From contig JAIYAP010000036.1 of NCBI GenBank assembly GCA_027488935.1, positions 1 through 61,448 of the forward strand: a stretch of 61,448 nucleotides of DNA, given 5' to 3'. Shown in pieces: positions 45,676 to 55,683 of this stretch. The DNA comes from Saprospiraceae bacterium (GTDB lineage Bacteria; Bacteroidota; Bacteroidia; Chitinophagales; Saprospiraceae). The translations under genes were made by a program, and so were the position numbers. Under the pieces are notes generated by a model. The model had not been told where the DNA came from. It did no database searches and saw only the letters and a program-made list of their open reading frames with translations. The first letter of the stretch is position 1, and each line of letters starts with the position of its first letter.

Positions 45676-47381
45676 TAAAAATCGCGGTTTTGATTCCAAA
45701 TATTCATGCGTACGCCCAATTTGATCACCTTGGTATTTTGGTCGAGCGTGTTGTCTTCACTGTTTTTGCGCCGCAATAATACACCCAAATCCACAAATAT
45801 ATTATGATAAAACATCCACGATGCATCCAGTGCCAAAATATCGATGGTAGCCCCGACGCCCTGGCCCACTTCATTGCCAAAATCCTGCACCCGGGTATTG
45901 TAGCCCAACAAGGGATTGGAGCCCCAGTTTTGTTTATTCGTATTGTCGCCCCGGATCGCATGGATCCAGCGGCCTTGAAGGAAAATTTTACGGCTGGGCT
46001 GGTATTTCAAGACACTTACAAATTCATTAAAATTGGACCACAACGGATGCGCAAGCGGCTGATTATAATGGGTATAGCTGTTGAGCGAATCGAAATGCGA
46101 ATAGGTAAACGGGCGCACGCGATTCCATTCTACTTGCAAATCCAAATGGTCAACGCCCAATACATCTATGCATTTTACGCCAGCCTGTATACCAAATTTA
46201 TTGCCCCACCAGCCCTTTTCATCCGGATTAAACAAGGCTTTGGCCAAAAATTCGTCGAGCAAAAATTGTCCATAAAATTGAACTCGTTTGAACATGTTCC
46301 AATGGCCATCCAAACCAAGCATCACATTGTCTGGGCTGCCAATCATGCCCTCCACAGTGCGGTAAAAGATGACCGGATTGAGGTATTGTAATTCAAACTG
46401 GCGGCTGCGGTTGAACACCACCGTTTCAAATAAACCCACATGCATGCGGGGATTAATCTGAAAACTCAGGTAGTGCATCGCCGCGTATTTTTTAGGCAAG
46501 CGCTGATCTCCTAGGCCGCCTTTTTCGCGGAGATTGGGCGTGAGCTCCATGAAAATATTCTGGTATTGAAATTTCCATACGCGGGTATTTAATTTCAAAT
46601 AAAACGCCGGGGTGCCCACATCCGAAAGCAGTAGGGAGCGGTAACCATTGCCAATAAAATGCCGTCCGTGGCCCAATTGAATGCCTACATGTTTGGACAT
46701 TTGGTACGACAAATAGGCGGTGGCGACATTGAAATCGAAGCCATTTTGAATGGTACCCAAACGCGGTTTATAACTTTTATAAAAACCGGCGCCCGGCAAG
46801 GAGCGATATTGCGTCACCCAACTGTTGACATAATCGGGATAGCGCGCCTGACTTTCCACCAAATTGGTGTAAAAGAACAATTTGCGGTCTACTTCGCCGC
46901 GCACTTCAATGCCCCGCTGATTTTCAAATAACACGCCGTTGTCGTCTTGTTGCAGTCCACCACTCAGGTTGAGCATGGGGTTGACCCGCAATTTAAAATC
47001 GGGCGTATTTACCTCAAAAAAATTGGCCGGGCTAGCATAAAAATACCGCAGCAGGTTCCGTTTGTTTTTACACAACAACCGGTTTGTATCGGGCGCCCAT
47101 TCGTTGTTGTCATTGAGTAAATAGGCAAGATCGCTGCGGTCCAGTCGGGTCAGGCGGGTGTTGCTCGTATCTACCGCCAGGGCAAAAAAGGCGACGTCTT
47201 TGCGCGCAACAAACTTGATTTCTGGCCGAATATCGCCAGAGATGCCACTTTTGATCATTAAACGATCCAGGATATGGTAACTGGGCGATCCTAAAGGTAC
47301 ACCGCTTGATTGCGCACCGACAGGCAGGCGCAGGCAAAGCAAGGCGGCAACAAGACATAGAAAGGGTACATTTCGAAGCAT
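45675..47381 (-). CDS. Wzi-like capsule assembly / outer-membrane barrel protein
   Basis: This 568-residue protein has a signal peptide ([19 protein letters not shown] up to GAQ). A large beta-barrel region follows ([59 protein letters not shown]), matching the Wzi family, which in Flavobacteria also includes RemB-type proteins tied to gliding. Wzi attaches capsule to the outer membrane. It lies 24 bp after the deacetylase and overlaps the acetyltransferase start by one base. A role in polysaccharide export or surface display is inferred from this context. Confidence 0.85.
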   Translation of the reverse strand: MLRNVPFLCLVAALLCLRLPVGAQSSGVPLGSPSYHILDRLMIKSGISGDIRPEIKFVARKDVAFFALAVDTSNTRLTRLDRSDLAYLLNDNNEWAPDTNRLLCKNKRNLLRYFYASPANFFEVNTPDFKLRVNPMLNLSGGLQQDDNGVLFENQRGIEVRGEVDRKLFFYTNLVESQARYPDYVNSWVTQYRSLPGAGFYKSYKPRLGTIQNGFDFNVATAYLSYQMSKHVGIQLGHGRHFIGNGYRSLLLSDVGTPAFYLKLNTRVWKFQYQNIFMELTPNLREKGGLGDQRLPKKYAAMHYLSFQINPRMHVGLFETVVFNRSRQFELQYLNPVIFYRTVEGMIGSPDNVMLGLDGHWNMFKRVQFYGQFLLDEFLAKALFNPDEKGWWGNKFGIQAGVKCIDVLGVDHLDLQVEWNRVRPFTYSHFDSLNSYTHYNQPLAHPLWSNFNEFVSVLKYQPSRKIFLQGRWIHAIRGDNTNKQNWGSNPLLGYNTRVQDFGNEVGQGVGATIDILALDASWMFYHNIFVDLGVLLRRKNSEDNTLDQNTKVIKLGVRMNIWNQNRDF

Positions 47382-47405
47382 AAGAAGCGTATTAAACCGG
47401 GTAAA

Positions 47406-48716
47406 TTAAGGTTGGTGCAACAAATCCAGGTAAACGGATTGCCAGGACTGCCAAAAGTAATCGTTCAGGGAAGAATTGTGCCAAAGAAAAACAAATTCTC
47501 CGTCATATTGCTGTACTGTTTTGCGCAATTTAAGTAATTGTGCACGCGCGATTTCGGGTGATAAATGTTGGTAAAGCGCCAAAGAGACTTCCATGGCGAT
47601 CAGCGGTTTTTCCCACAATTGCAGGGTTTTGCGCTCCACAATATCAAAAACAGGGAAACTATAGCACACACCGCAGCGAAATCCGGGCATTTCCGGATAA
47701 CCCATAGAACTATCCCACTGCATGCCCGCACGGTCCCAACGCGCCCAGGTTTCGGGTGTTTGGAAGCGCAAATAATGTTGTCTGCCCGTATTAATTTTTT
47801 GCTTTACACAGGCCTGCAACGAAGACAACTCCTGCTGAAACTTGTCGGGCGACTCCAACGATTCGTAGGATGGGTGAAAACCGATCACATGTCCGCGTGC
47901 TTCAATGCGCCCAATCAGGTTTTGTACAAATGGATGTTGCAGCGGATAATAACAATCGGAATTGCTGGATCGATCGCCCATGAAATTGAAATGGGATATC
48001 AGTCCGGCTTGTTCGCTGTGGGTCATCAACCAATCAAAAGTATCGAAGGGGTCTTTTTGAAAGTGTTGGAGCCAAAACTGTGCTTCTTTTAGATTACCGC
48101 GTTTTAAAATACTGCCTGCCAGGGTACGTAGGCGATCCGTTTGTTTCCACCACAACAAGGGATGGTCTACATCATGTGAAACCAGGATGCTATACTGCCG
48201 TTTTTTGCGTGTACCTTGATAACCAAGTTGTAATAGCATATTCCACACCAATTCCAGGTATTCATGTACGATGGGGCGGTGCAAAAATCCCATTTGACAG
48301 GCCAAACTCGCCTGGGCTGGAAACCGTCCGTGCTGGTCGCGCACCGTCGACTGTTGTTCTTCCCAGCGACTCAACATGAAAAAGGCCGAAGCGAGTACAT
48401 CCAATCCACAAGAGATGCGGTTTTCGGAAACCTCGAATTGGTCTGTTCCGCAAATAACCGGCAACTGCACACCTATATTATATGGATCCGCCAGCCAGCA
48501 GTTTTGCGCCATGGTACTGATGGGGGTACCAGGTTGAAATGCAAGAAAAGTATCCGGCATCTGTATTTCGGCCCCGTTCGGTAGTTGGAGGATGTGGTGG
48601 TTTAGTCCTGCTTCCACCTCCAATTGACAGGGAATGCCCAGGAAGGTTTGAAATAAAACCAGGCAGGTATATTGCTTTTCGGCAAAACAGCAAGCATTCG
48701 TGCGTATTCGCAACAT
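47406..48716 (-). CDS. Polysaccharide deacetylase-family protein
   Basis: This 436-residue protein has a central carbohydrate esterase 4-type domain. The first motif is ILVSHDVDHPLLWW (about 178-191) with the Asp-x-Asp pair, then HVIGFHPSYESL with the His pair, then FLWHNSSLND near the end. The N-terminal 170 residues match the extra domain (DUF7033-type) seen in Bacteroidota relatives (GLDVLASAFFMLSRWEE). It would remove acetyl groups from amino-sugar polymers. No signal peptide is visible, so a cytosolic role is possible. ATG 48716 is used; the longer reading frame starts inside the promoter area of the divergent gene. It is first gene of the leftward envelope operon. Confidence 0.88.
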   Translation of the reverse strand: MLRIRTNACCFAEKQYTCLVLFQTFLGIPCQLEVEAGLNHHILQLPNGAEIQMPDTFLAFQPGTPISTMAQNCWLADPYNIGVQLPVICGTDQFEVSENRISCGLDVLASAFFMLSRWEEQQSTVRDQHGRFPAQASLACQMGFLHRPIVHEYLELVWNMLLQLGYQGTRKKRQYSILVSHDVDHPLLWWKQTDRLRTLAGSILKRGNLKEAQFWLQHFQKDPFDTFDWLMTHSEQAGLISHFNFMGDRSSNSDCYYPLQHPFVQNLIGRIEARGHVIGFHPSYESLESPDKFQQELSSLQACVKQKINTGRQHYLRFQTPETWARWDRAGMQWDSSMGYPEMPGFRCGVCYSFPVFDIVERKTLQLWEKPLIAMEVSLALYQHLSPEIARAQLLKLRKTVQQYDGEFVFLWHNSSLNDYFWQSWQSVYLDLLHQP

Positions 48717-48806
48717 GGTGGCGCTAAAATGTTGCTGCAAAATTCTCAAAAAATACAGAATGTCACGCACAATCTTTTTCGATGCCATTTAATAAGCCGA
48801 CAGCGC

Positions 48807-48814
48807 TATCTTTG
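48807..48814 (+). promoter_or_regulatory. Candidate -7 element (TATCTTTG) of the rightward TonB receptor gene
   Basis: TATCTTTG fits TAnnTTTG and lies 19 bp upstream of ATG 48834. A matching -33 TTTG is not clear. Confidence 0.35.
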
Positions 48815-48833
48815 CCGCGATAAATAAAAATAC

Positions 48834-51107
48834 ATGAGACATACGATTACAATTTTTTGTTTGGGTCTGCTGCCGTTTTTTGCAATGGCCCAATTTGGTG
48901 CAGTACGGGGAAATGTGTTCGACAAAGAGACGGCCCAGCCTGTGAGTTTTGCAACGGTACAAGTGCAAGGTCAGAACCGGGGAACCACCACTGACATCAA
49001 TGGTTTTTTTACCATACCCAACATTCCGGAAGGCAGCCAAAAACTGGTTGTTTCTTATTTGGGATACGACAGTACGATCATTTCGGTGACGATTAAAAAA
49101 AATGAGATTGCTTACCAAACCATCTATTTGGTTGAAAGTGGCAATAAACTGGGTGAAATTGTGGTGAGCGGCAAAAAAGCACAAGCCAAATCGGAGGTAC
49201 AGATTTCCAAACTCTCGGTTACGCCCAAGCAAATCCGCTCCCTGCCTTCTGCGGGTGGACAGCCCGATATTGCTCAATACCTGACTGTATTGCCGGGTGT
49301 TATTTTTACGGGCGACCAAGGTGGTCAATTGTACATTCGCGGCGGTTCTCCGGTACAAAACCGGATATTGCTCGATGGTATGACCATTTACAATCCGTTC
49401 CACAGCATTGGTTTCTTTTCGGTGTTTGAAACAGAAATCATCCGTAACGTGGACGTACTGACGGGCGGATTTAATGCCGATTATGGTGGCCGTATCTCGG
49501 CTGTGGTGGATGTAAAAACCCGTGAAGGCAACCGCAAACGCCTGTCGGGATTGGTTTCGGCCAGCCCTTTCCAGGCGAAAGCCCTGATTGAAGGCCCCAT
49601 TATTCCTTTGAAAGGAGAGGGTGGAAGCAGCATTTCATTTATCCTGACCGGCAAAAAAGCCTTGATTAATCAGGTAGACAGCAAACTGTACCCTTATGTA
49701 AACGATACTACCGGTATTCCATTCGATTACCAGGATTTGTACGGTAAAATTTCGTTGATGACAGGCAATGGTAGTAAAATCAACTTTTTTGGCTTTAATT
49801 ATACCGATAATGTGAAGTTTCCGATCACTGAATTCGGATGGAGCAGCAGTGGTGGCGGATTGGATTTTACGTTGATTCCAACCAATTCCAGCACGATCAT
49901 TGACGGTAAATTTACTTTTTCCAATTACGACTCCCGCATTGATGAGTCAGACCGCAAACCCCGCACCAGTGGCATTTCGGGTTATTATGGTGGCTTGACT
50001 TTCACCAATTTTGGCCGCAATTCGGAGTTTAGGTATGGCCTGGAACTGACAGGCTTTGAAACCAAGTTCCAGTTTACCAACTTTAAGGGCATCACCATTG
50101 ACCAGAACCAGAACACCACCGAAATCGCTGGTTTTTTGAAAGGCAAATACAAATGGGGCGGCCTGGTGGTCGAACCCGGCTTCCGTATTCAATACTATCA
50201 GTCGCTCAGCGACATCTCGTATGAGCCGCGTTTGGGTATGAAATACAACCTGACCGACAATATCCGGGTAAAAACCGCCGGGGGGGTGTATTCTCAAAAC
50301 CTGCTTTCTACCATCAACGAGCGGGATGTGGTAAACCTCTTTGTGGGTTTCCTGTCCGGCCCGGATGAAAGTATTTATAAAAAAGGTTCTACCAACGAAT
50401 TTACCGACAATAAATTGCAAAGAGCCTTGCATGGCGTATTTGGCTTTGAGTTTGACCTTGCCGATAATATTGACTTGAACGTAGAGGGTTATTACAAAAA
50501 GTTCACGCAACTCATTTCACTCAATCGTTTCAAAGAGCAATTGGCCGATAAAAACTATTTTGTTGAAACCGGCGATGCCCGCGGGGTAGACGTTACTTTG
50601 AAATACGAAGGCAAACGCTCGTATGTATGGCTGGCTTATTCTTTGGGTAAAGTTACCCGCGATGATGGCCAGCAGGTTTATCCGCCGGTGTTCGACCGTC
50701 GCCACAACATGAACATTGTTGCCACCTACCAGTTGGGTGATTTGAAGCACCCGATCGAAATTGGTGCGCGTTGGAACTTAGGTTCGGGCTTCCCATTCAC
50801 TCAAACCCAGGGATTTTACACCAATTATACTTTGGGTGGAGTAGGCGACGATATAACCACCGGCAATGCGGATTTGGGCATTATTTATTCCGATACCCGC
50901 AACGGCGGTCGATTGCCGTATTACCACCGTCTTGATTTGTCGGTAAAACGGATGTTTGAATTTGGCAAACGTATCAAAATGGAAGTGACGGCTTCTTGTA
51001 CCAATGTGTATGACCGTCCGAATATTTTCTATTTCGACCGCGTGCGGTATAGTCGGGTAAATCAGTTGCCGATTATTCCGAGTTTGAGTGCTACTTTTCA
51101 GTTTTAG
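48834..51107 (+). CDS. TonB-dependent receptor with carboxypeptidase-like N-terminal domain
   Basis: This 757-residue protein has a signal peptide (MRHTITIFCLGLLPFFAMAQ). A carboxypeptidase-regulatory-like domain follows (FGAVRGNVFDKETAQPVSFA up to about residue 95), then a TonB plug (PDIAQYLTVLPGVIFTG, then LYIRGGSPVQNRILLDGM) and a barrel ending in PIIPSLSATFQF. Its plug is of the YIRGG type common in Bacteroidota receptors without a SusD partner. It faces away from the envelope operon across a 117-bp divergent gap. A strong terminator (51108-51178) separates it from selD. The substrate is unknown. Confidence 0.92.
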   Translation: MRHTITIFCLGLLPFFAMAQFGAVRGNVFDKETAQPVSFATVQVQGQNRGTTTDINGFFTIPNIPEGSQKLVVSYLGYDSTIISVTIKKNEIAYQTIYLVESGNKLGEIVVSGKKAQAKSEVQISKLSVTPKQIRSLPSAGGQPDIAQYLTVLPGVIFTGDQGGQLYIRGGSPVQNRILLDGMTIYNPFHSIGFFSVFETEIIRNVDVLTGGFNADYGGRISAVVDVKTREGNRKRLSGLVSASPFQAKALIEGPIIPLKGEGGSSISFILTGKKALINQVDSKLYPYVNDTTGIPFDYQDLYGKISLMTGNGSKINFFGFNYTDNVKFPITEFGWSSSGGGLDFTLIPTNSSTIIDGKFTFSNYDSRIDESDRKPRTSGISGYYGGLTFTNFGRNSEFRYGLELTGFETKFQFTNFKGITIDQNQNTTEIAGFLKGKYKWGGLVVEPGFRIQYYQSLSDISYEPRLGMKYNLTDNIRVKTAGGVYSQNLLSTINERDVVNLFVGFLSGPDESIYKKGSTNEFTDNKLQRALHGVFGFEFDLADNIDLNVEGYYKKFTQLISLNRFKEQLADKNYFVETGDARGVDVTLKYEGKRSYVWLAYSLGKVTRDDGQQVYPPVFDRRHNMNIVATYQLGDLKHPIEIGARWNLGSGFPFTQTQGFYTNYTLGGVGDDITTGNADLGIIYSDTRNGGRLPYYHRLDLSVKRMFEFGKRIKMEVTASCTNVYDRPNIFYFDRVRYSRVNQLPIIPSLSATFQF

Positions 51108-51178
51108 ACAACTTCGCGCTGCTGCTGGTTTTCAAACGCATTGTATTGAAAGCCAGCAGTTTGCTTGAGTTGTTTTTT
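51108..51178 (+). terminator. Two-tier terminator after the TonB receptor gene
   Basis: Outer arms ACAACT (51108-51113) and AGTTGT (51168-51173) enclose an inner stem of CTGCTGGTTTTCAA with TTGAAAGCCAGCAG (one G-U pair). TTTTTTGATTTTT follows. It separates the receptor from selD. Confidence 0.7.
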
Positions 51179-51189
51179 GATTTTTATAC

Positions 51190-52230
51190 ATGGAACCCAT
51201 TCGATTAACCCAATATTCGCATGGCGCTGGCTGCGGCTGCAAAATTGCCCCCAGCGTGCTCGATGATATCCTTCAATCGCACCATGCCCTCCCTTTTTCT
51301 TTTCCAAACTTGCTTGTAGGAAATGATACCCGCGATGATGCTGCGGTATTTGACCTGGGCGATGGTACCGCTATCGTAAGTACTACTGATTTTTTCATGC
51401 CGATTGTAGATGATGCCGAAGATTTTGGTCGCATCGCATCGGTCAATGCCATCAGTGATATTTATGCCATGGGTGGCACGCCGATGTTGGCGATTGCGAT
51501 CCTGGGTTGGCCGATCAATACGTTGCCTGCTTCCGTTGCAAATCAAGTCATTGAAGGTGCGCGCAAGGCTTGTGCAGATGCGGGCATTCCGTTGGCGGGT
51601 GGACATAGCATCGACAGTCCGGAGCCCATTTTTGGTTTGGCGGTTACGGGGCGCTTGCCGATTGCCCACTTAAAGCGCAATGGTGGAGCGCAGCCTGGTG
51701 CCAAACTGTTCCTGACCAAACCCTTGGGCGTAGGTATTCTGACCACGGCACAAAAGAAAGGTGTATTGGATCCAGCACATGCGACCATTGCGCCCGACAG
51801 TATGAAACAACTCAATAAAATTGGTGCTTTGCTGGGTGCCTTGCCTTATATTCAGGCCATGACCGATGTTACGGGTTTTGGCTTATTGGGCCATTTATCA
51901 GAAATGTGTGCAGCCAGTGCTGCTTGTGCGGTGGTTGAATTTGACAAAGTACCCACCATTGATGCGGCCATTTTACAGCATTACCTCGATTTAAAATGTG
52001 TTCCGGGCGGCACCAACCGCAATTGGGACAGTTACGGCCATCAAGTAGCAGGAGCAACGGGCAATCGTCGACACATCTTGGCCGATCCACAAACCTCTGG
52101 TGGCTTGCTTGTGGCCGTGGATCCTGCGCATACCGATGATTTTATTGCTTTTGCACATGGACAAGGCCTCGATCTTGCACCGTTGGGCTTTTTGATTGAA
52201 CAACAGGATGTTTTGATCACTGTAATTTAA
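51190..52230 (+). CDS. selD: Selenide, water dikinase (selenophosphate synthase)
   Basis: This 346-residue enzyme starts [20 protein letters not shown], almost identical to E. coli SelD round the active Cys (here Cys15) and the Lys at 18. The motifs [29 protein letters not shown] and DPQTSGGLL complete the family pattern. It makes selenophosphate from selenide and ATP, needed for selenocysteine or for selenouridine in tRNA. The active residue is encoded by Cys, not Sec. No selA, selB or mnmH lies in the window. A DppB-like permease gene starts 8 bp after it. Confidence 0.96.
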   Translation: MEPIRLTQYSHGAGCGCKIAPSVLDDILQSHHALPFSFPNLLVGNDTRDDAAVFDLGDGTAIVSTTDFFMPIVDDAEDFGRIASVNAISDIYAMGGTPMLAIAILGWPINTLPASVANQVIEGARKACADAGIPLAGGHSIDSPEPIFGLAVTGRLPIAHLKRNGGAQPGAKLFLTKPLGVGILTTAQKKGVLDPAHATIAPDSMKQLNKIGALLGALPYIQAMTDVTGFGLLGHLSEMCAASAACAVVEFDKVPTIDAAILQHYLDLKCVPGGTNRNWDSYGHQVAGATGNRRHILADPQTSGGLLVAVDPAHTDDFIAFAHGQGLDLAPLGFLIEQQDVLITVI

Positions 52231-52238
52231 ATTTTCCG

Positions 52239-53291
52239 ATGCTCCGATACATCTTAGGCCGCCTTGCTTATGGTATCCTGGTGATCATCCTGGTGGTGGT
52301 CATCATTAGCAGCATTATTTACCTGGCACCGGTGGACCCGGCCCAACTTACCTTTGGTCAGCGCGCCGATGTAGCCACCGTTAAAGCCAAAACGGCCGAA
52401 TTGGGTTTAGATCAGCCGCTTTCCGTGCAGTTGTTGCATTATTTATCGGATGTTGCGCCGCTTTCGGTGTTGGATGTTACACACCAAGTACCTTATCAAT
52501 ATGTGCGCTTGTTTCCGGTGGGCACCGACCGTTATTTTATTATAAAATGGCCTTACTTGCGCGAATCGTACCAGACAGGTCGGCCAGTAGCCGCCATGCT
52601 TGCTTCGGCCATCCCGGCTACCGCTTTGTTGGCTGTTGCTGCGCTGCTATTTGCGTTGTTGCTGGGTATTCCTTTGGGGATATTTGCGGCCCTGCGTCCA
52701 CGCTCCTTTTGGGATAGTGGTATTTCCATGTTGACGGTATTGGGATATTCCTTGCCTTCTTATGTTGCTGCCATGTTGTTGGCTTTGTTGTTTGGGTATG
52801 CTTTTGGGAGTATTACCGGACTCAATGTGCAAGGCGGTATTTTTGTGCTGGATGATTTTGGCGATTGGCACACGGAATGGAAAAACCTGATCCTGCCTGC
52901 CCTGGCTTTGGGCATGCGCCCGGTAGCCCTCATCACCCAACTCACCCGCAGCGCCATGCTCGATGTTTTATCGCAGGATTATGTGCGAACGGCCTTGGCA
53001 AAAGGACTTCCTTTTTATCGGGTGGTGTACAAACATGCGTTGCGCAATGCCCTCAATCCGTTGGTATCGGCGGTTTCTTCCTGGTTTGCGGCCTTGTTGA
53101 CGGGTGCTTTTTTTGTAGAAAACGTATTTAGTTTTAAAGGCCTGGGAGATTTGACCATTCAGGCGCTCCTGAATTTTGATTTGCCCGTGGTACTTGGCTG
53201 TGTTTTGTTTACGGCTACTGTATTTGTGGTGATTAATTTAATCACGGATGTGTTGTATGTTTGGGTGGATCCTCGGGTAATTTTGGAGTAA
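52239..53291 (+). CDS. DppB/OppB-type ABC transporter permease
   Basis: This 350-residue protein has six membrane helices in the DppB plan: one at the start (about 8-30), then after a periplasmic loop of about 85 residues the permease core. The EAA-like coupling loop is DYVRTALAKGLPFYRVVYKHALRNALNP. This family imports peptides or nickel with a DppC permease, a binding protein and ATPases, none of which lies next to it. The loop is normal for the phylum. It follows selD by 8 bp and may be co-transcribed, but a functional link is not clear. A cluster of palindromic repeats lies 3' (53319-53493). Confidence 0.85.
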   Translation: MLRYILGRLAYGILVIILVVVIISSIIYLAPVDPAQLTFGQRADVATVKAKTAELGLDQPLSVQLLHYLSDVAPLSVLDVTHQVPYQYVRLFPVGTDRYFIIKWPYLRESYQTGRPVAAMLASAIPATALLAVAALLFALLLGIPLGIFAALRPRSFWDSGISMLTVLGYSLPSYVAAMLLALLFGYAFGSITGLNVQGGIFVLDDFGDWHTEWKNLILPALALGMRPVALITQLTRSAMLDVLSQDYVRTALAKGLPFYRVVYKHALRNALNPLVSAVSSWFAALLTGAFFVENVFSFKGLGDLTIQALLNFDLPVVLGCVLFTATVFVVINLITDVLYVWVDPRVILE

Positions 53292-53318
53292 AAAGGGGGG
53301 GGCGAGCGCACGTAGGGT

Positions 53319-53493
53319 AAAAAAGGGGTTCCACGGAGAAGCTCGGAAGAACGGAGTTTCACAGAGTTTTTATTTGTTCTGTTTCCACCCGTTCTTCCGA
53401 ACTTTTCATGGAACCCTTTTTTCTCCGCGCAACTCCGTACCTCTGAGCTCCTCCGTGGAACCCCTTTTTTTTCCGTGGAACCCTCCTTTTTTC
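53319..53493. repeat. Cluster of inverted GGTTCCACGGAG-type repeats between convergent genes
   Basis: A 40-bp unit at 53319-53358 has an inverted copy at 53431-53470 (about 35 of 40 identical). A shorter inverted copy lies at 53388-53423, and a fragment containing TCCGTGGAACCC lies at about 53470-53485. They fill the 203-bp gap between the permease and the SOD gene, whose stops face each other, and may also end both transcripts. Confidence 0.65.
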
Positions 53494-53494
53494 T

Positions 53495-54265
53495 CTACCC
53501 GAACATGGCTTTTTTATACCGGGCATTCACTTCCGTCCAGTTCACCAAATTATAAAAGGCGCTGATATAGTCCGGGCGTTTGTTCTGGTATTTCAGGTAA
53601 TAGGCGTGTTCCCACACATCCAGGCCAAGCAACGGCGTGCCGCTTTGCTTCACAATTTGGAGCATCAATGGATTGTCTTGATTGGGCGTCGTGGTAATAA
53701 ACAGCCCTTTGTCTTTCCCGATGCACAACCATGCCCAGCCAGAGCCGAACACACTTTTGGCTGCTGCCGTGAATTGCTCTTTAAATTTGTCGTAAGAACC
53801 AAAGGTGGTGTTGATGGCCGCCAACAAATCGCCTGTAGGTGCGCCACCAGCATTGGGGGCCAGGGTTTGCCAGAAAAAGGAGTGGTTCCAGTGACCGCCG
53901 CCGTTGTTGCGTATTTTTTTGTCAGCATCGCTGCTGGTAATCCGGGCAATGATATCGTCCAGTTCATAATCGACGTACACCGTTTCTTTTACAGCGTCGT
54001 TGAGGTTGGTTACGTACGCTGCATGGTGTTTGCCGTGGTGGATTTCCATGGTCATTTTATCAAAATGCGGCTCCAGGGCATCAGTTGCATAGCCTAAGGC
54101 CGGCAATTCGAAGGGTTTGGAGCGGCGTATTTTGGGGGAAGGTAAAGTAGGGCCAACAGGGGTAGCGGCCGATTTGGCCACCGATTTACAAGCATTTAAA
54201 AACGAAGCAGAAGCCGCCGCAACACCCAGCAAGAGGCTTGATTTCAGAAAGGTTCTTTTTTCCAT
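53495..54265 (-). CDS. sodA: Exported superoxide dismutase (Fe/Mn family) lipoprotein
   Basis: This 256-residue protein has a normal Fe/Mn SOD domain after about 45 extra N-terminal residues. Metal ligands are H76 ([11 protein letters not shown]), H128 ([10 protein letters not shown]), D216 and H220 (DVWEHAYY). The GGG before HWNH and the GSGWAWL stretch are closer to Mn than Fe enzymes. The extra N-terminus, [20 protein letters not shown] then SFLNAC, is a lipoprotein signal with a KR-x-FLK Tat-like start. The enzyme is therefore exported as a lipoprotein on Cys26, likely already folded with its metal. The gene stands alone and converges with the permease gene. Metal choice is judged, not proven. 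Confidence 0.93.
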   Translation of the reverse strand: MEKRTFLKSSLLLGVAAASASFLNACKSVAKSAATPVGPTLPSPKIRRSKPFELPALGYATDALEPHFDKMTMEIHHGKHHAAYVTNLNDAVKETVYVDYELDDIIARITSSDADKKIRNNGGGHWNHSFFWQTLAPNAGGAPTGDLLAAINTTFGSYDKFKEQFTAAAKSVFGSGWAWLCIGKDKGLFITTTPNQDNPLMLQIVKQSGTPLLGLDVWEHAYYLKYQNKRPDYISAFYNLVNWTEVNARYKKAMFG

Positions 54266-54456
54266 GAATTTGTTTTTTTAAAATTTATGCACCGGAGCAT
54301 TCGGTTTTGCGCAATCGGATTGGAACGGTCCAGCAGCATTGTACAAAACCCAATGCGGCGGAGCGTTATCGGATTTGAATGCCCAAATTACGGGAAAATA
54401 ACCGAATTTCGGCATGCGCCTGCGTAACATTTAAAGAATCATTGCATAAATTAACG

Positions 54457-54464
54457 TACTTTTG
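54457..54464 (+). promoter_or_regulatory. Candidate -7 element (TACTTTTG) of the rluD operon
   Basis: TACTTTTG fits TAnnTTTG and lies 31 bp upstream of ATG 54496. It supports that start over earlier in-frame codons. No good -33 TTTG is visible. Confidence 0.4.
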
Positions 54465-54495
54465 CCGTAATTTCCCACCGACCATTCACACAGCA

Positions 54496-55677
54496 ATGAA
54501 TCAAGACGAGTTGAATATTTCAGAAGTATCAGAAGAAACGGAGCCAATCGAAAACGAGGCAGTTACAAACCCCTTGAATGAAGTCGACGCCCAGGTGGCA
54601 AGCGAACCGGATGGGCAAACAGCAAGCGAAACCGATGAACAAGCGGGCGCAGAAGACCTCTTTGAACGCCAGGAATTTGTGGCCGACCCCAAGCAAGGAC
54701 TGGTGCGGGTAGATAAGTTCCTGATGGAACGCATGGCCCATAAATCGCGCAGCAAAGTTCAAAGCGCCATTCGCGCGGGTTCGGTTACGGTAGACGACAA
54801 GGAAATCAAACCTAATTATAAGGTAAAACCCGGCAATACCATTACCATCTTGCTTCCGCGTTCGCTGGATGAAATGCATGATATTTTGCCGCAGAACATC
54901 CCGCTCGACATTGTATACGAGGACGAAGACGTGATGATCGTGAACAAGCCTTTTAAAATGGCGGTTCATCCAGGGGTCGGCATCCCAAATGGTACCTTGG
55001 TGAATGCGGTTGCCTGGCACTTGCAGGAACAACTGGCCACCTTGCCCATCAAAGACGGCAATGAAGCCAACCGCGCCGGTATTGTGCACCGCATCGACAA
55101 AGACACCACCGGATTGATGGTAGTGGCTAAAAACGATTTCGCCATGGCCAGTCTAGCCAAACAGTTTTTCCACCATACCATCGAACGCAAATACACGGCA
55201 CTGGTGTGGGGCGACCTGGACGAAGATTCCGGCACCATTCGCAGCTATATTGGCCGCAATCCCAACGACCGCAAGTTGTTTATGGTGTTTCCAGAAGGCG
55301 AGGAAGGCAAGTTTTCGATCACCCATTGGAAGGTCATTGAGCGTTTTTATTACGTGACCCTCATTGAATGTCAGTTGGAAACCGGCCGTACCCATCAGAT
55401 CCGCGTACACATGAAATCCATCGGACATACCTTGTTTGGGGATCCACGGTACGGCGGCAACCAGATTTTGAAAGGTACATTGTACTCCAAGTATAAGTTT
55501 TTTGCTGAAAAATGTCTGCACATGCTGCCCCGGCAGGCCTTGCATGCGCGCGTACTTGGGTTCACGCATCCACGCACGGGCGAACACATTCGCTTCGAAT
55601 CTGAACTGCCCCACGACATGCAATCGACCATTGATGCCTGGCGCGAATATGTGCAGGCGCGTAAAGAGACCATTTAA
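54496..55677 (+). CDS. rluD: Ribosomal large-subunit pseudouridine synthase RluD-like
   Basis: This 393-residue protein has an acidic N-terminal extension of about 60 residues (EVSEETEPIENEAVTNPLNE), an S4 domain (VRVDKFLMERMAHKSRSKVQ) and the RluA/RluD catalytic domain. Asp201 lies in IVHRIDKDTTGLMVVAK, with RTHQIRVHMKSIGHTLFGDP near the C-terminal end. RluD makes pseudouridines in helix 69 of 23S rRNA. The start at ATG 54496 follows a TACTTTTG element by 31 bp. The gene is first of a tight rightward operon: the lipid kinase gene starts 6 bp later. The acidic extension is unusual but seen in the phylum. Confidence 0.92.
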   Translation: MNQDELNISEVSEETEPIENEAVTNPLNEVDAQVASEPDGQTASETDEQAGAEDLFERQEFVADPKQGLVRVDKFLMERMAHKSRSKVQSAIRAGSVTVDDKEIKPNYKVKPGNTITILLPRSLDEMHDILPQNIPLDIVYEDEDVMIVNKPFKMAVHPGVGIPNGTLVNAVAWHLQEQLATLPIKDGNEANRAGIVHRIDKDTTGLMVVAKNDFAMASLAKQFFHHTIERKYTALVWGDLDEDSGTIRSYIGRNPNDRKLFMVFPEGEEGKFSITHWKVIERFYYVTLIECQLETGRTHQIRVHMKSIGHTLFGDPRYGGNQILKGTLYSKYKFFAEKCLHMLPRQALHARVLGFTHPRTGEHIRFESELPHDMQSTIDAWREYVQARKETI

Positions 55678-55683
55678 CAGACT

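Noticed and set aside
48789-49403. Open frame of 204 codons on the minus strand over the start of the TonB receptor gene
   Set aside because: It overlaps the receptor signal peptide and plug region antisense, and its translation has no recognisable features.
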